64,000 nt of DNA from Monarcha castaneiventris obscurior (lineage: Eukaryota; Chordata; Aves; Passeriformes; Monarchidae), in contig JAMPIT010000434.1 in the NCBI GenBank assembly GCA_026261815.1, positions 14,629,001 through 14,693,000 on the forward strand, written 5' to 3'. The translations under genes and the position numbers were made by a program. This document shows, piece after piece, positions 36,901 through 51,714 of the stretch. The notes under the pieces are model-generated. The model did no database searches, had not been told where the DNA came from, and saw only the letters and a program-made list of their open reading frames with translations. Numbering within the stretch: position 1 is the first letter of the stretch; each line of letters opens with the position of its first letter.

Positions 36901-39900
36901 GTCCCGTTGCTCGAGCGTTAGTTCCGAAAATGTTTCACTTCCCAGCGAACCATTTCAGCTCGTTTGTCTGGAGTTCAGTGGAAGAGCTGTGTAACCCCAT
37001 TATTTGGCATCCAATCCTATAATGTTTAACTGTTCTCTGAAAATCTAGGAGGCAAAGGTGGCGGAATCCAACAGCGACCATACACACGATTTCCCAGAAC
37101 AGCCATTCACAAAATGCAAATTTTGGCTTTTAAATATATTGTTATGCTGGAGGGTGCCACAATTCAAACAGTTTGCTTCTATCTTTGTTGAAGAATATAT
37201 AAGTTAAGATCAAATAAGGGTTGTGACATTAATCTTGCAAGTAAAGGGGAGAAGCATGACAGTGCTTGCTTATAGGTCATGAGCTGCCAGTCATATTCAA
37301 GTAGTACAACTTGTTTAATTTTTCTTAATCTTTGTTCACAACACTGATTATATATTCACTGAATGTGCACTAGTAATAAAAATATCTTAAAAGTGAAAGG
37401 ATTGCCATAATGAACCTGGTCTAAAACTTACTAAATTCAATAATTGGCTTAAATATGGATTTAAGAGCATAGGTCTGATAACCACTTAAAGTATATATTG
37501 TTGTGGTATGAAGTATGACATATAGTTAGCTGATTGACACAGCTTAATTGCAAAGAAAACACGCTGGAATAGCAGTGTTAAATTGATTAGTAATTCTGAC
37601 ATCATTTACAATCACCAAATTCTGAAAAGGTAGTTTATGTGGAGTTCAGACTTACCAAACTTTAAGAAGAGTCCAGAAAACACAAAATCGAGTGTCAGAA
37701 AAACTGAATTAATTGTTCTTTTTTAGGTCTTTGAAATAATAACCCAGAGGAATGATACTTTCCCAAGATTCAGGCTGCACCAAAATTGCCATTGTTAGCC
37801 TGATTTTATCCCTTTTTACCTTTTGAAAGTATTAGATAATTCTCACAAAAGCTTACTGCATTTAAAGTTCTCATGTGCAGTTTCCAGGCAGAAGACAATT
37901 ATGTAAAACATAAAATGAATCATAAAAATGAGATCATATCACTCTCCAAACTGACAGAGAGATTTCTGGGATGTAACTGTGTGGAAACAATTGCAAACCT
38001 CTCTTAAGTTCACTTCAAGATCTCAGAGTGATAGGCTGTGCAATTTTGGCCAAATCCCTGGTATGAAGTTTTAAAACTGTGCTTACCATCCACATAGGGG
38101 TTGGTTTTTTTACCTTCCCTTCTCTGTCTACTGTAGGAATCTTGATACCAGCTTCTCATCATTCACTGATTTAAGGAATTCCAAGACTTGTCACAGCTGT
38201 TCTGTATAACTAGTGCAGAACAAACTGGAAAGACCTTACACAAGACAAGTGTTCAGAGACTGAGCAGCTCTGTTCCCATGTAAGAGACCTTACTCAGTGT
38301 TCAACTGGTATATTCTACTTGTGTTGTGTAAATGTGGCTGAATATTCCCTTTGCCCACAGATCCACTAACAGTCATTGCACACACACACAACCATTAAGA
38401 GCTCCCTGTTCCACACTTAACCACCCCAGAGAATTTAAAGGTTCTAGCAGTTTCAGCATTTGAAAACCATGAAAGGTGCTTATCACAGCTCTACCATATT
38501 AGAAACCATCACCTCTTCTAACAAGACACACTCAGTATATTTTATAAATTTTCCTTTTCTTGTAAAGAACATTTTTGCTACAATCTGAGTCTTCTAAATC
38601 AAGAAGGGACTGAACATGTAAGAGGAAGGGGGAAATTACATGTTAAAGATCCTTTTCATGAAACAATCTTTCTTAAGCAACCACTCCATTATCCTGATCA
38701 ACAGTTATCTGATTACTGATATAGAAAGATATGAAAAAACCCCTAAACATTTAATAGCCTAAAAAGTCAGGTAGAAATACCTGAAATCTCTATAAGCATT
38801 GATACAAAATAGGTGAAGCCCTCATTGTTATGACAAGCAAGAGAAATCTGTGTGAATACTGCTATGATTAAACATCGTCTGTCTTGTCTACAAAATGAGC
38901 AGTAACAGCACAAATTTGTTTTCAGCAAGTTCCTGCTCTAAATATTTTTCTACCAAGTGTAAGTAGGTGGAGTGGTGTTTTAGATATGGTTCGTGTACTG
39001 TTTTGAGACCCACTCCATTTTGTGGGAACTCGGGTAAAACTGTCTGCTGTGACTCGTAGTTAGAATGCCCTGGATGGAAATGACTGAGAGAAGGACCATA
39101 TATGAAATGTCAGTCTGCAAGTCTACCTATTTAGTAGAAGTCTCAACGATACTGATATTGCAAGGCATATAACTGCATTTTGGATCAACTAGGAATAACA
39201 GAAATTTCTTAGAGCCTCTCTTAGCCATACTGATTTCTCTACCTGTAAATACGTCAAAGAAAATGAACTTTCCTTGTGCTCTTTTTAGGACTTGGTTAAT
39301 GAAGGCCATTTTCAGAATCAAAGAAAAGCTTTTTCTCTACCCTTCTTAGTCTGTGTCTTCAAAACACAGGCTCCCAACAGCATTTAACTGGTGGTTCTGA
39401 GGACCTACTGTCTTTTGCATGGAAACCAAGGACCCACCAGCCTCACTCAGTTGTAACACACCCTGTTTGAAAAGGTCATAGAAAACAAATATTTCAACAA
39501 AGCTAATTGAAGGCACATGTACAAGGAAAGTAAAACACAACATATTTCAGGAATATAATCAGCTATTTCTTAGTAATGCAGCTGGGAGACACCCCTCTCA
39601 TTATGTAAAAATCATGTATATTACATAATTATTGTGAAGTTAGAAGATACCTTCCTTTTCCAAAGAGGAAACATGATTTTTCAGCCATTTGTTTAATAAG
39701 AATGTCAGTCTGGCAGACAGAAGTCGTCTTTTTCATAATTTCAAACTTCTTCCCATGAGAATGGTGTTCAATAAACATTGTAAATACATGCCTAAGCATC
39801 AATATCCTCCACATAGTAAAAGAAAGGATAAAATATAGGAAGCTCTGTCCCAGAGAATATTTTTAATAGTATTAGGCAACATTCAACATCATATATAGGT

Positions 39901-42412
39901 GAAGAACAAGCATTCCTGTTGCTAATGTACCCTCTGAAAGAAAAATTTCATTTACTGGTAAATAGATGTGTGTGCCATTAGCCTACCACAACTAACTCTG
40001 CATGGCTCCAACACAAATAGAAAAACTGATGTAAACTGCCCTTTCCATAAATTAGAGCTGATTCACAGTAACATGATAGTAAAAGGAGTAAGCGATTGCT
40101 CTGTGAACTCACAGAAACATTTCTAACAATATAAAAATCCTGAACTTCGTAACTGTGATTTCCTAAGGAAGAACTTAAACAGTAGAGGAAAGCTTAAATA
40201 TATCATAGTACTCATAAAAAATTCTTTAAAATTTAAAAAAAATTGTCCCTGTCAAGCTGTTACCTGAACACATACAATCTCAAAATATTAACTTTTACAA
40301 AGTTCCTTCTGTTCTATTGGCATGATTTCTGAGGTGTTGGGGTACCAGTGTCAGAACAAGGAGGGCAGTATGTGATGTGGACTTGAAATCTTCTCTTGCT
40401 TATTCAGAAATAAAATATTTTCTTTGGAGTATCAGTGGGAATGACCTCTCTGCATAAGTAATACCTCCAAATAAGAATGCTTTCTGGGAATATTCCCACA
40501 TTATCCAGAGCATACAAGTGATAAAAGTGTTTCAGTACAAGAATGCTGCAAAAGTCAAACCAAAACACTTTTAAACCTGTTAGCCAACCTCCAATGGCTA
40601 AGCTAAGCCTTCTTAGTCCTTGAAAGAGATCACTTTGCATCTTCCAGTTACCAGAGAAAACATAGACTTGTCAAGATTGACTAGGTATTTCTCTTCTGGG
40701 TAGCTATTCATATCCACTATCATCAGAGATGTTTAATTTTCTAAAGTTAAACTCTGTGCAGAGGAACAGTTATTAACTGGAACATGTATCTATAAATACA
40801 ACACAGGCATCTACCGAAATTAGCATTAATATCCTTGGGATTCAATTTTCAACTTCAGCTGCAGTGACTCCAAGGGCATCTGTACCATTATTCTTGGTGT
40901 ACTAAACTACACATAGGATAAAAACAATTTCTGGGGAACTTCAGAGATTTCTCTGCTTGTTATGTATCTCTGCTTTGGGTTAGGCATTGTAAAGAAAGGC
41001 TGGCATTCCCTCAAGACTGAATGGGTCTTTGACACAGAATTAGGGGGAAGAAAACCTAAACAATCCCAACCCAAACCTATTTGTTAGTACAGGTAAAAGC
41101 AAGGCAATTCGGTGTCAGTTTATTAGTCCATATACTTAGAAATACATACATTTATAAATGGATATGCCAGGCCACAACCCAACAATTCTCTCTCCCCTGA
41201 AGTCTGGCAGCAAAGGAACAACATCTTGGTAGTCCAAGGACTATCCCCAGTGTTTCAGTGCAGGGCTGCACTGCAAACCACTGGCTCCTGTACTTTCTCT
41301 AATGGAGATTAATGTGGGCACACATCCCAAAATAACTCATCAAATCCTTTTCTACACAAGTTCTCAAGGACAAGTGTTTCAACATACATTTCAATAGTGC
41401 CAAAACTGGAAGGAAAAACACCAGGGGTACCTACTGATGCACATTTTGTACTAACAAATGTCCAAGAAAAAGTGACCATGGTTCTAGTAACAGACTCTGA
41501 ACATGATGAAAGTCCTCTTCCCCTCAGTCCTCTTCTGCAGTCAGCAAACTGCTTTATTTTGTCAAAAAGAAGAGATTTCTCTTTTCCATCATGCAATTCC
41601 TACATGACTTGGGCTTCACTTCAATCAGTGACCAGCACTGCTCAGGTGACAGCAGTGTTGCAACCCAGTTGTCATGGAAAAGCTGAGCAACAGCTTGAAG
41701 GTGTTGTAGTGTACTGGGGCATGGAGGGGCAGAGGTGCTCCATCTTAAACCTTCAAACAACACCTTGTCCTCTAGCACTTGGGATAACTTGGGCACTAAA
41801 CACTTGCTAAATAGTTTCAGTACATGAGAGCAACACAAGGCTTCAACTGACCAGAGGCCAGACATAAGGATGTAGAACTTCTCAGGTACCCATGTGGGAA
41901 TATATTTTAGGAACCACTGAAAAATAGGTGACACATGTCCAAAATAAACAGTGCTGAGATTATTATGGCATTCTGGTAACTGCTGAACATGCCTTTGTTC
42001 AGTAAAGTATAAAAATACCAATTATTCATCTGTTCTGAAGGAAATGTCATATACCTAACAGCAAGACTTAGATGCCTTATTTTTTAAGAGGAAGTACAGA
42101 AAACTGTTAGATCACAGACAGAAAAACAGCTCACCATGTAGCTTACACATCTTCATTGTGCATGTCAGAGTCGAGGCTCCTGAAACATCTTGAAATGAAT
42201 GAGTTGCGCAAGATTGCTTAAGTTACTTTGTTACTAAATAATACTATAAGAATGATGAGATTCTAATTTATTTCTCATTAAAATTCTCTCTGATGTGAGG
42301 CTCCCTACATACTGGTATGGAAATGCAACAATGGAATTTGAAGATTTATTGGTTTTTTTTACATTTCTACGTAATGATGAATAATAAGTCTAATGAGAGG
42401 TCTTGCAAGAGC

Positions 42413-42722
42413 ACTGTGAAATTAAGTATTTTTTTCATAATTTTGAAATAGAATACCAGGGAACAACCCAACATGAAACAATAAACTATCTGACAGCCAG
42501 CTGGAAGAATGGCAGTAAGTTATCTTGTACATCTTTTGCAAATATTAAATTCTGCATGCAAGTAAATACTGTGAAATTAAGTATTTTTTTCATAATTTTG
42601 AAATAGAATACCAGGGAACAACCCAACATGAAACAATAAACTATCTGACAGCCAGCTGGAAGAATGGCAGTAAGTTATCTTGTACATCTTTTGCAAATAT
42701 TAAATTCTGCATGCAAGTAAAT
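42413..42722. repeat. Perfect 155-bp tandem duplication
   Basis: Copy 1 is 42413-42567 and copy 2 is 42568-42722. I compared them base by base and found no difference, including the run of seven T near the start of each. There are no direct repeats typical of transposition and the unit matches no family I know. This is either a very recent local duplication or an assembly artefact. Confidence 0.95.
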
Positions 42723-45700
42723 ACAGGGGTAACTCAGAGAACATATTGAAGAACTGTTTCACAGAGTTCTATTTAGCTTTCATCCACAATAAAATTTAGA
42801 TGAGGTCTCCAGCACAACAACATAGACATTCAATATGTTTATCTGCTGAGCTTGATATATATAGAATCTTACAAATAGTTCAATTCCAAAACTGGACTGG
42901 CAACCAAGATAGTAGCTAGCATCAGGTGCCAGTTGTGCTGCCAAGCCTTTACCACTTAAACGGGTACATTTGCAGAGGTGCATCTCTTTTCTATGGGAAG
43001 AGGATGTTAATGGAGAAAAAAGGGAAAACACTAAGTTACTAAGCTTTAATTAGTAAGGATGACAACACTATCATTGTGTCTTTTCAAGAAAGAGAAATTA
43101 AGATTCAGCATGATTAGTGACAGCAGAAGAAGTGTAAAATCCCTATGTTCAGAAATCCAGAAACTATTTACATTCTCAATTCTACCCCCCAGACTGATGC
43201 CACTGAATATAATTTTCCTGAAGTCCTTATTTGGTTCAGGTTCCAGAAACATCCATTATAATGCTTGTATCAATCATACCTCCATGTGGTGAACCCTTCA
43301 CCCTCCTGCATTTTAAAACTGAACTCCAAGATCCTTTAAGTGTTGGGAGAGGGAGCTGTTTATTCTTACCCTGTCAGCTTGAAAGGGATTTTACACATCC
43401 TACAAATCTTGTCTTGCAGCTATGCCTCATGTGCTCTGGTGGTCTAGATGACAGTTAGTATTTCAGTCCATTTAATGTAAACTGCATGAACTGTTACACT
43501 CCTACGGGAGATACCATTCCTTGACACAAAAACACAAAGATAGCCCAAGATTACTTGAATGTATGATTATCATTCACGGAGCAGGGAAGTTGAAACCCTT
43601 CACCAGCTGCAGATTAAAATCTCCCTATTAGGAAATTTATGGTTTGGAAGATGCCATCCAGTGGCCTGCGAAGAATGAATTTATGGTTGACAGATAAAAG
43701 ATCCTAACCTTGCAGAATCACCAACAGCCCTTGTCACCCTTGCTAATATCATTATTCAAAAAACCTAAACAAGTCAGGAAGATACCTTTCTTACTTCCAG
43801 TCATCCTTTCCAGGTCAGGTTCTAGTCTTGAGTTTTTCTCAGCCTGTAAGTAAACTCAATACTGCTTTCAATTAGAGGTTTGCTTGACAGTAGGAGTAAG
43901 ACATGATTGTAGTCTGACTTTGAAAGAGCTGAATCAACTTTGCTACTTGAAAAGTCATTCACCAGAGCTAATGCACACAAGTACCCACTCTTATATCTGC
44001 AAAAGCCAGAAGGGTGGAAGAGACAAAACCGTAAGAAATACCATACTTCCCTGTAATTCCTGCATGGGCTTGCAAAGAAAGGTAGGTTAAAGAAAACCCT
44101 TTTTAACAAAACAGTGGAAACCACCAGCACAGTTAGTCACAGCATAGTAAAGAGGTGACTCTATCCTGGCTCCCCATTTAGCCATACACTACTTTATTCA
44201 GAATAAGGTAGCCCCAACATGCTTGCAACACAGCAGTTGCAGCAAAATTATTATACTTAGTTTTGTGAGACCCTGCACCTCACAGCTTAACGACATACCT
44301 GGATTAGGAGGATATCCAGAGTGAGAAGTGTGACTACCATGATACAGGTCTGCCCACTGACAGCATATATGGCCTTTTGGCTGTACATTTCAGATTAAGG
44401 TATTATTTTCTGTCTATATATAAGAAAAGTTTTAACACATAAGCATCTTTGCTCACTATCTCTGTTAATCAGATGTAGGTTACAAACTGTACTTCACAGT
44501 GGTAGTTTCAGGGTTGGTAGCTGTGCAAGTCTCAATGAAGTCACTTCTCTCTTCTGACCACAATAATAGCCAAATCTAATTCAGAGTATCAAAGTCACCT
44601 ACAATCCAGAAATCTGTGCCACCATTATACCATGTTCAGGGAATTTTGTAACCATTCCTGCTCAAGAAAACCTATTCAAGTGGCTGGGATTTGGCCTAAG
44701 CAAAGTCAATAGGGCCCTTTTGCATCAGGTAAAAAGAAATCAAAGGTCATTTCTTGGCAGCAGAGCCTGAACTTATTTGTGTTTGAGGGCAGGTTATTAC
44801 AGCACACTGACCCTCACCTGACGTCACTTAGTGCTTCAGGCAAAATACCCATGTGTCTGCAAACTGAAAAATGGGGACTTCAAATGTGAATGCGAAACTT
44901 CTTGAATCTGCAAGACAACAGGAACAGCCTATTACAAAATGCTGGCAAAGGAAACCAAGTAACTGCTCCAACACTGTGAATTTCATTTGCTGCTTTATAT
45001 AATCCGTATGCCAGAGGTGATAGAGTGATCTTTAAAAAAAGGGTGACTGAATTTCATATGTTGTCTTTTGGATTTGGGGTTTTTTAAATCAGAGTCTACT
45101 GCTGTTGCACAAACTGCTTAAAGCCAAACAGTCTTATGTAGTGACTTTAATCTTCTACTTGAGTACTCACTCTTGGAGATAGGTGAAGACTTGCTGAAAG
45201 GAATGCAACTCGAATGGAATCACTCTGGGCACTGCTTCACACTGTGCTCCCTGCTCTAACGTAGTATCTGTATGGTCTGAGGAAACAGGCATTTTGCAAA
45301 GCCCAGAGTTTGGAAAAGCCCTTCTAACATAACTTTAAGAAAATAGCAAAACAAAAAGCAGAAACAAACCTCACCTTTCTGAATCTTCAAATGCCAGGAA
45401 GATACATTTGGAAACAGTTTCTCCCCCTCTTCCCCTTTCAAAGCAGTAGAAACAATCACAACTAAACCACAAGCACTGTGGCTTAAAAGAGATCAGAAAG
45501 TGACAGTTTCTGTCGAATTTTAGCAGTATGAAAGCAGCAAAGATATTTTAGCCCTTTCATGCCCTCATGATTCAAAACTGCATATTTTCCTCGTTTAAAA
45601 TAATTCTTAATTATTATTATTTAAATTTTAAACATGCTCACAACTACCATTCTGCATTCAGCCATGGTGTGATGAATTTGGACAGCAACAAATATAGGCA

Positions 45701-48205
45701 GAAGGCACAGCTTTATCACAACTGATTAATTACAGCAGCATTGTGAATGTCTGTGTAATAAATCTGAACCTGATCCTGCAAAACTGTAAACATTACTATG
45801 GGAAGAAACAAAAGTACTGCAATTGCCTTAATCTGAGCAAATCTCTGAACTGGAGGGGGAAGTAAGAAAGAAAGAAAAAAAGAGACAATCTTTTTGGTGT
45901 GCAATATGTATTAATGAGTACAAACAGGGCCTGAAGAAGAAAAGGAGTATAAGAAATTACATTTTTAATGGCTGCTTATCACTGCAAAAAAATCAAAGCT
46001 GACATCCTGCCTTAACCCCTGTGTTGCAACACATGAACAGTATTTCCTGGGCCAACAAAACTGAACAATACTAACAGTTAATGGTTAACCCACTCTATTC
46101 TTTTAAATCCTTATTCTTATGCTGGTTTAGTAAAGTGCTTCAATTCCACATAGAGACCCTGAAAATCTGCAAGATTTGCCCACTATTTCCCACTCACTTC
46201 CCCAGTGAATGCAGCTCCACAGAACTACAAGAAAATGAGACAGAGTTTTCATTTCTGCCAGATTAAGTAATTGCATCCATTCCATACAATTTATCACTCT
46301 TTTGGGCAGCTTGTGTCATGGGATGACATTTTATTGTAATTATGCAGGGTGGGATTGGACGGGCTCTTGCTTCTCTTTGCCAATCTGATAAGCAAAAATA
46401 TTTCTTATTTTTACTTTCGTAGAAACTACATGTTTTAGATAAAAATAACCAAAAATACAAGTATAATAAATAAGCAACTAATGGTTTGATGTTACCAAGT
46501 CAGGACTACAGCAATCACCTTTACTATGGAAAAAAAATCCAGGACATCTGAATACTTTCCAAGTCATCATTTACTCTCAGATTAGTGCCAACAGTTTTGC
46601 TGAATTTGCCATTTAGAGATAGGTTTGTCCTTCCATGCACTTCTCTGCAGCTGATCCAAAGGGAGTATCAGGGGAATCCGCTTGATTCAGGATTACAGAT
46701 TTTAGTCATATAATATTCAAGTATCCAAGTGACGTTTTTCTCCTGGGGGAGTAGTATCCATGCTCACATATATCCAAGTGCTGATCCAGCAAGGCCAAGC
46801 ACAACAGATGTTTTTCACCAAGAAGCAGGTTTCATGAAGAAGGGCTTTTAAAAAGGGCTTCTTTATCCATCCTTTTCCCAAAACCAGAGCAAAGAAAACA
46901 CATTCCAACTCGGATATCATGACTCACATAGAAGGCAACAAGCAGGAAACCACAGTACTTCTATCAGCATTAGAGACAGTATCCTCAGGCTCCCAACAAA
47001 CACTTCACTTTGGGAAGCCTTCTCCTCCTGTTCTCTTATCTTACCAGACCATGCAGTCCCAAAGGACAGACCTTGCCCCACCTCTTGGGCAAGCCAGGTC
47101 CAAGGCATCACATCAGCCCTGCTTGTTCATTGACAAACTAGGAGAGTCTGCTCACTACCAGGTTTCTCTGCTAAACTTCATTTTGATGCAAGAAGAAGTG
47201 AATACAATCCAGTCAAAGATAAAGTTCAAAAGTTGAAAGTTCAGAAGTTGGAACTTCTGTTGTCACGGCAGTTCTCTCTTGAATTTAAGAAAAAGGACTA
47301 TTCTTTTATTAATGTTAGTATTTTAAGAAGCTTGGGTTTAGGAAAAAAGCACAAGTAAACAAAGCTAAATAAAAAAAAATTACATTCAAAATAGGGAAGT
47401 TTTCTGTATTTCTCTCTACACTTAATCACATATGGCTATATATAACTCATGAGTTTATAGCAGTCTTACAGGAAGGGGAACAAAGGACCACAGTTATGAA
47501 CAAGCAGCTCCTCTGCAAAGAGATGAATTTTATCTACCAAGTCCTGTAATTTAAATATTTTTTTGGTACCCAGAAAGAGTTCCAAAGGCTCCAGTTCCTG
47601 GAACCAACTACACAACAAGTATAACTTATTAAATTAAAGAACAAGTTACTCTTCTACTGTCAAAGAAAACACTGGAAACTCATGGTTGAAACCAGTGGTC
47701 TTGTTTTCCAATGACAAGAGCACATCATGTGGGAGTGGCCTGATATGAAAGACACTGAAGTTACAGATAACCTTTTCCATGATTTTACTGGCCCTTAGAC
47801 CAGAGCTTTAACTAAAAGAGATAGTGGCTCTTGCACTTACTGAAAAAAAAAAATCTACAGAACTGATAGAAAAAAAAAGTAAATTTTTAAAAATAAATTT
47901 TTCCATATAAGGTGCCTGGAATCTTCCTGTGAAGGGAAATTCAAAAACCAGGACCAAAATAAATACTGAAGTGGGATGCCAAGTAACAGCAGCACAGGAC
48001 TGATATGAAACAGCCAACAAACAAGGCCTTAAGCTGTGATTTGCAGAAATACAGTAATAAACCTATGAGACCCATACAACACAATTTGGGTTCATTCATG
48101 TACAATAAATATTTTTATTCAAATGACTTTTTTTTTAGCATCTTTGCATGCAGACTATCTTCAGGAAATTTGACAGTTGACCAACATCCTGTAATTATCA
48201 TACCT

Positions 48206-48240
48206 AGTTCAGAGATAAAGGAACAAGTTCAGAGATAAAG
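48206..48240. repeat. Short tandem duplication, 20-bp period
   Basis: The 15-base word agttcagagataaag occurs at 48206 and again at 48226, with 'gaaca' between. Confidence 0.85.
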
Positions 48241-50890
48241 CCAGACGCCAATGGCCTCAGTGAGCAGCACAGGGCAGCCAATGGGAGAGGTGAAACCAGA
48301 AGCCCACGTTCCAGGAACTCACATCCATCACCTCAGCAGCCCACAAGGCTACTTGCCCTCACAAGGATGGGACTGAGATCCCATCTGCATTTCTAGTGCA
48401 AGAACAGTTCCTGTGGAGAAGCTCCACATTTAACACTTGGTACCACCATTTAAAAAATATGTAACAGATGTCTGTACACGGTGTTGACAAGTGCTGACTG
48501 CTTAACAGCAACCAAAATGTGAACATTGACCCATCTCTGGGAATGCCATAACCCTGCAGGGGTTACACAAATTTGATGTGTGACATGACACTCAAGTCCC
48601 CAAGAGAAAAATGGGTGGGGCAGAACATTCCAGGAGGAGAAAACTGAGATGGTTTAAATTACAGAATTTGAATGTGATATTGTCACTAACACAAAGAACA
48701 AAAACTCAAATTAAGAAAAAAAATAATCAGGCAACACTAAAGCACATGGTTTCAGCTCTGCTCCCTTTATACAACGTAAGATGTGAGGCAAAATCAGTGT
48801 CCGTCAGATCATTCTGTTAATCAACCTTTTATCAATCTTGTATCTGCTTAACATCCCTCTAATTAATCTTCTAAAGAAAGTACTAAACCATGCATTCTTC
48901 CTAAAAATCTAATATAAATTATCAGAATTATCTAGGGTAAAGTACTAGCTATCCGGAACAAAACCAAAGCTATTTCAATGCAAATTTTAACCTCCTATAC
49001 ATTAACAATGCAACCATGTTCATTGGTCACATATTGAACCACATATATTCATAACTTAATTAGCTTTGCAATTACCCAAGTCATAGTCCAAACTGCATTT
49101 AGAGCTGCTGTCTGAAAACAAAAGAACTAATAACTGAACTGTACATGTGCCTACTCAAGGGAACAAGACTTGTCATAGAACCTGTTCTTCAACCAGCACT
49201 GTTACCACTGGAAGCATTTCACAATTAAAAGCTACAAAATGCTTTCCCTATCAACTCTGTGGCAAAAGGGCTACTATCAAGATACAAACTCTTTAAGAAG
49301 TTGGTTTGACACAGTAAGTTTTCTTTTACTGTTTTTCCTACTTGCAAAAAATAACAACCTTCCAAACCTGAAGCCTGTTATGATAACATAACACTACAGG
49401 GGATACAGCTAAAATCACTTGTGCATGGTTGACTTTGGAGTTCCTTGGGTTTTTTAAGTGCTTAACCATCAAACCTTACTTCTCTCATACAGAGTTTAAA
49501 GCCCGCAGAAATGTCTGCAATGACTGCACTTCACTGTAGATGACAAACCTGATTTTCAAAGTAAAAAAGAAAATCCCAAGTACCACTAAGTGTCTGACCA
49601 GCACTTCACCTCTGTTTATACTACAACTGCCACTGGGAACAGTCTGAATATCACACATCTGAGGTCACATCACAGAGAACTGAGACTGCAGTGTGGAAAC
49701 CCAGCTTTTCTGGTGTCACTGTCCACACAGAATCACACACTGAGGCCAATATGAGTCTTCAAGATGATACTGCTTTTTTGTTTTGTTTTCAGCATTCATT
49801 TAATGCATATCTGCCTAGCACAGTTACTCAGTTTGTTCTACAGCAAAACCAAAGATTTTGTACTGAGATCATAAAACTCATCACTGCCTGGGAGAAACCC
49901 AATTCATTTTCTACAATTAAATCTGCTGGAGCTCTGAAGGAACCTGCTGTATGAAATGCAGAAAGACAGAAATCTTGACCTATACATCAGTTCCAAGTGT
50001 TTCTGAGAGTTAGTCAGGGATCAAAAGTTGCTCCTTCAATTACAATGGACCTGTTTCAAGCTAAAGTCATCATCAGCAAGACCTGGGATTAGCCCTGCTC
50101 CTAAATATAACTTGAAAAGTTATGTTCAGGGTACAATTATGATAAATAATTCATTTTTCCTACCTATACTCACTTTGAAGAACTCCCTATGACAATCCAC
50201 ACAAGCTGGCCTCATATTTCTATGAGCTAAAAATGCTCACTTTGCCTTTCAACAAGAAAAGTGCTGCAGTCTCTCCTCCTAGTCTACTTAAGTCCATTCT
50301 CCCTTTAGATTCCCTGGAAATGGAGCGCCCTGGTGATGGAAAAGAAAGCATCAAGAATTTCAGCAGTATCCAGTTTCATTTTAAACCCCTGATGATACTG
50401 AATAGGTGAAAATCACATCAACAAGCAGATTACTACTAAGTTTACACCAGAAAGAGGTCTGAGTTGGCAAGCTACAGCTCAGTAGATCAATTTTCTAAGA
50501 GTGCATTGGCAGTTCCACAAGAAGCAATAAACTCAGACAGATTGGGGCTATTTTCAGTTCCTGCTCTTGCCACAGAAGACAGGAAAAACATGCACAGCAG
50601 ACTGACAGAATATTAAGAGCCCATCAGGCAACTATTTAATCCATAACCTTATACCCTTGTATTGAGCTACTAACCACTAGTGCCTTAGATAGTGGTTTCT
50701 GATTAAAAAAATTAATCACACTGATTCATCAACAGGTGACACATGGAGTTGCAAATACTTCTACTACTTTTGATGGCTATTCACGATATTGATGCCCCAG
50801 CTTATCTGTCATCTCTGCTAGCAGGCATCATGATGCCCTTATGTTGTACTGAAATACTGCAAAAAAGCTCAGTTTGGCGATCCCTTGATC

Positions 50891-50910
50891 AAAAAAAAAA
50901 AAAAAAAAAA
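50891..50910 (+). repeat. A20 homopolymer
   Basis: This is twenty consecutive A followed by an A/G-rich stretch to about 50945. No element is recognisable on its 5' side. Confidence 0.8.
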
Positions 50911-51714
50911 GGAAAACATGAAAAAAATAGAGAAAAAGAGAAATTACACTGGCAAGAGATATGGAAGAAAGGTGACAAAAAAAGCTAAGAATTCTTTAAC
51001 TTTAAATAAAAAATAGCTGAGATAGATAATGAAAAAACACAGCTCTGAAATAGCACAGAGATAGTGTGCAGAGACCAAGCATAATTCATTTTATAAGGTC
51101 CATACAGTATCAGACAGAAAATTTACAAAAAGCAAAAAGTAGTTTTTGCACACAACATAGTAACCTGTAGAACTCACTGCTGTCAGCCTCTCTAAACCGT
51201 TCATGTATCTAGAATCTGGAGAAAAAATAATTTGGATTAATTAATGTCAAGTGTGTCAAGGGCTATAAAACACACAGGTGTGGACACACCGACAGTTGCA
51301 AAAATGTAAAGCCACAACTGGAGAAGAAAAGGTATTTCAAGATTCTCCTCTGCTACAGCACATACCCTGTAGCCTGACAACTAAGCACAAACAGCTCGAG
51401 TGTTGGTAGAATTAAAGGAGAGATGGTAACAAAGCCAGAGGCAGGAAAGCGTGAAGAGAAACACCGAACGCCAAACACGGTTCATGCTTTGCACACTGTG
51501 CTTAGTTAGAGCAAAAGACCTGGCCCAAAGCAAGAACAATTGCAACACGCATTCTTCGTGAGGCGAGTTATCCACTTCTTTCCCTCTCCCGTACAAACTG
51601 CTGGATTTGGCTCAGACTACGTGCAGCTACGGCTTCTGGTGGGACACCGAGGCAAAACTAAGCAGCTCCTTACTCTGCCTCTGGATGCAGCTCCTGGAAA
51701 CCGAGCGTGCGAGG

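Noticed and set aside
36582..37022. A 146-codon plus-strand frame over the 36.7-kb island
   Set aside because: It is a GC-rich translation without domains, and its ends run into AT-rich sequence. A splice donor within it hints at non-coding transcription at most.
38460..38500. ATG-GTT-TCT start resembling the human MVS N terminus on the minus strand
   Set aside because: The frame ends after eight codons and no donor gives the needed phase.
41397..42021. Antiparallel open frames of 137 (plus) and 155 (minus) codons
   Set aside because: They overlap each other, lack homology I recognise, and lie in intronic or flanking sequence. A degenerate retrocopy cannot be excluded, but nothing positive supports it.
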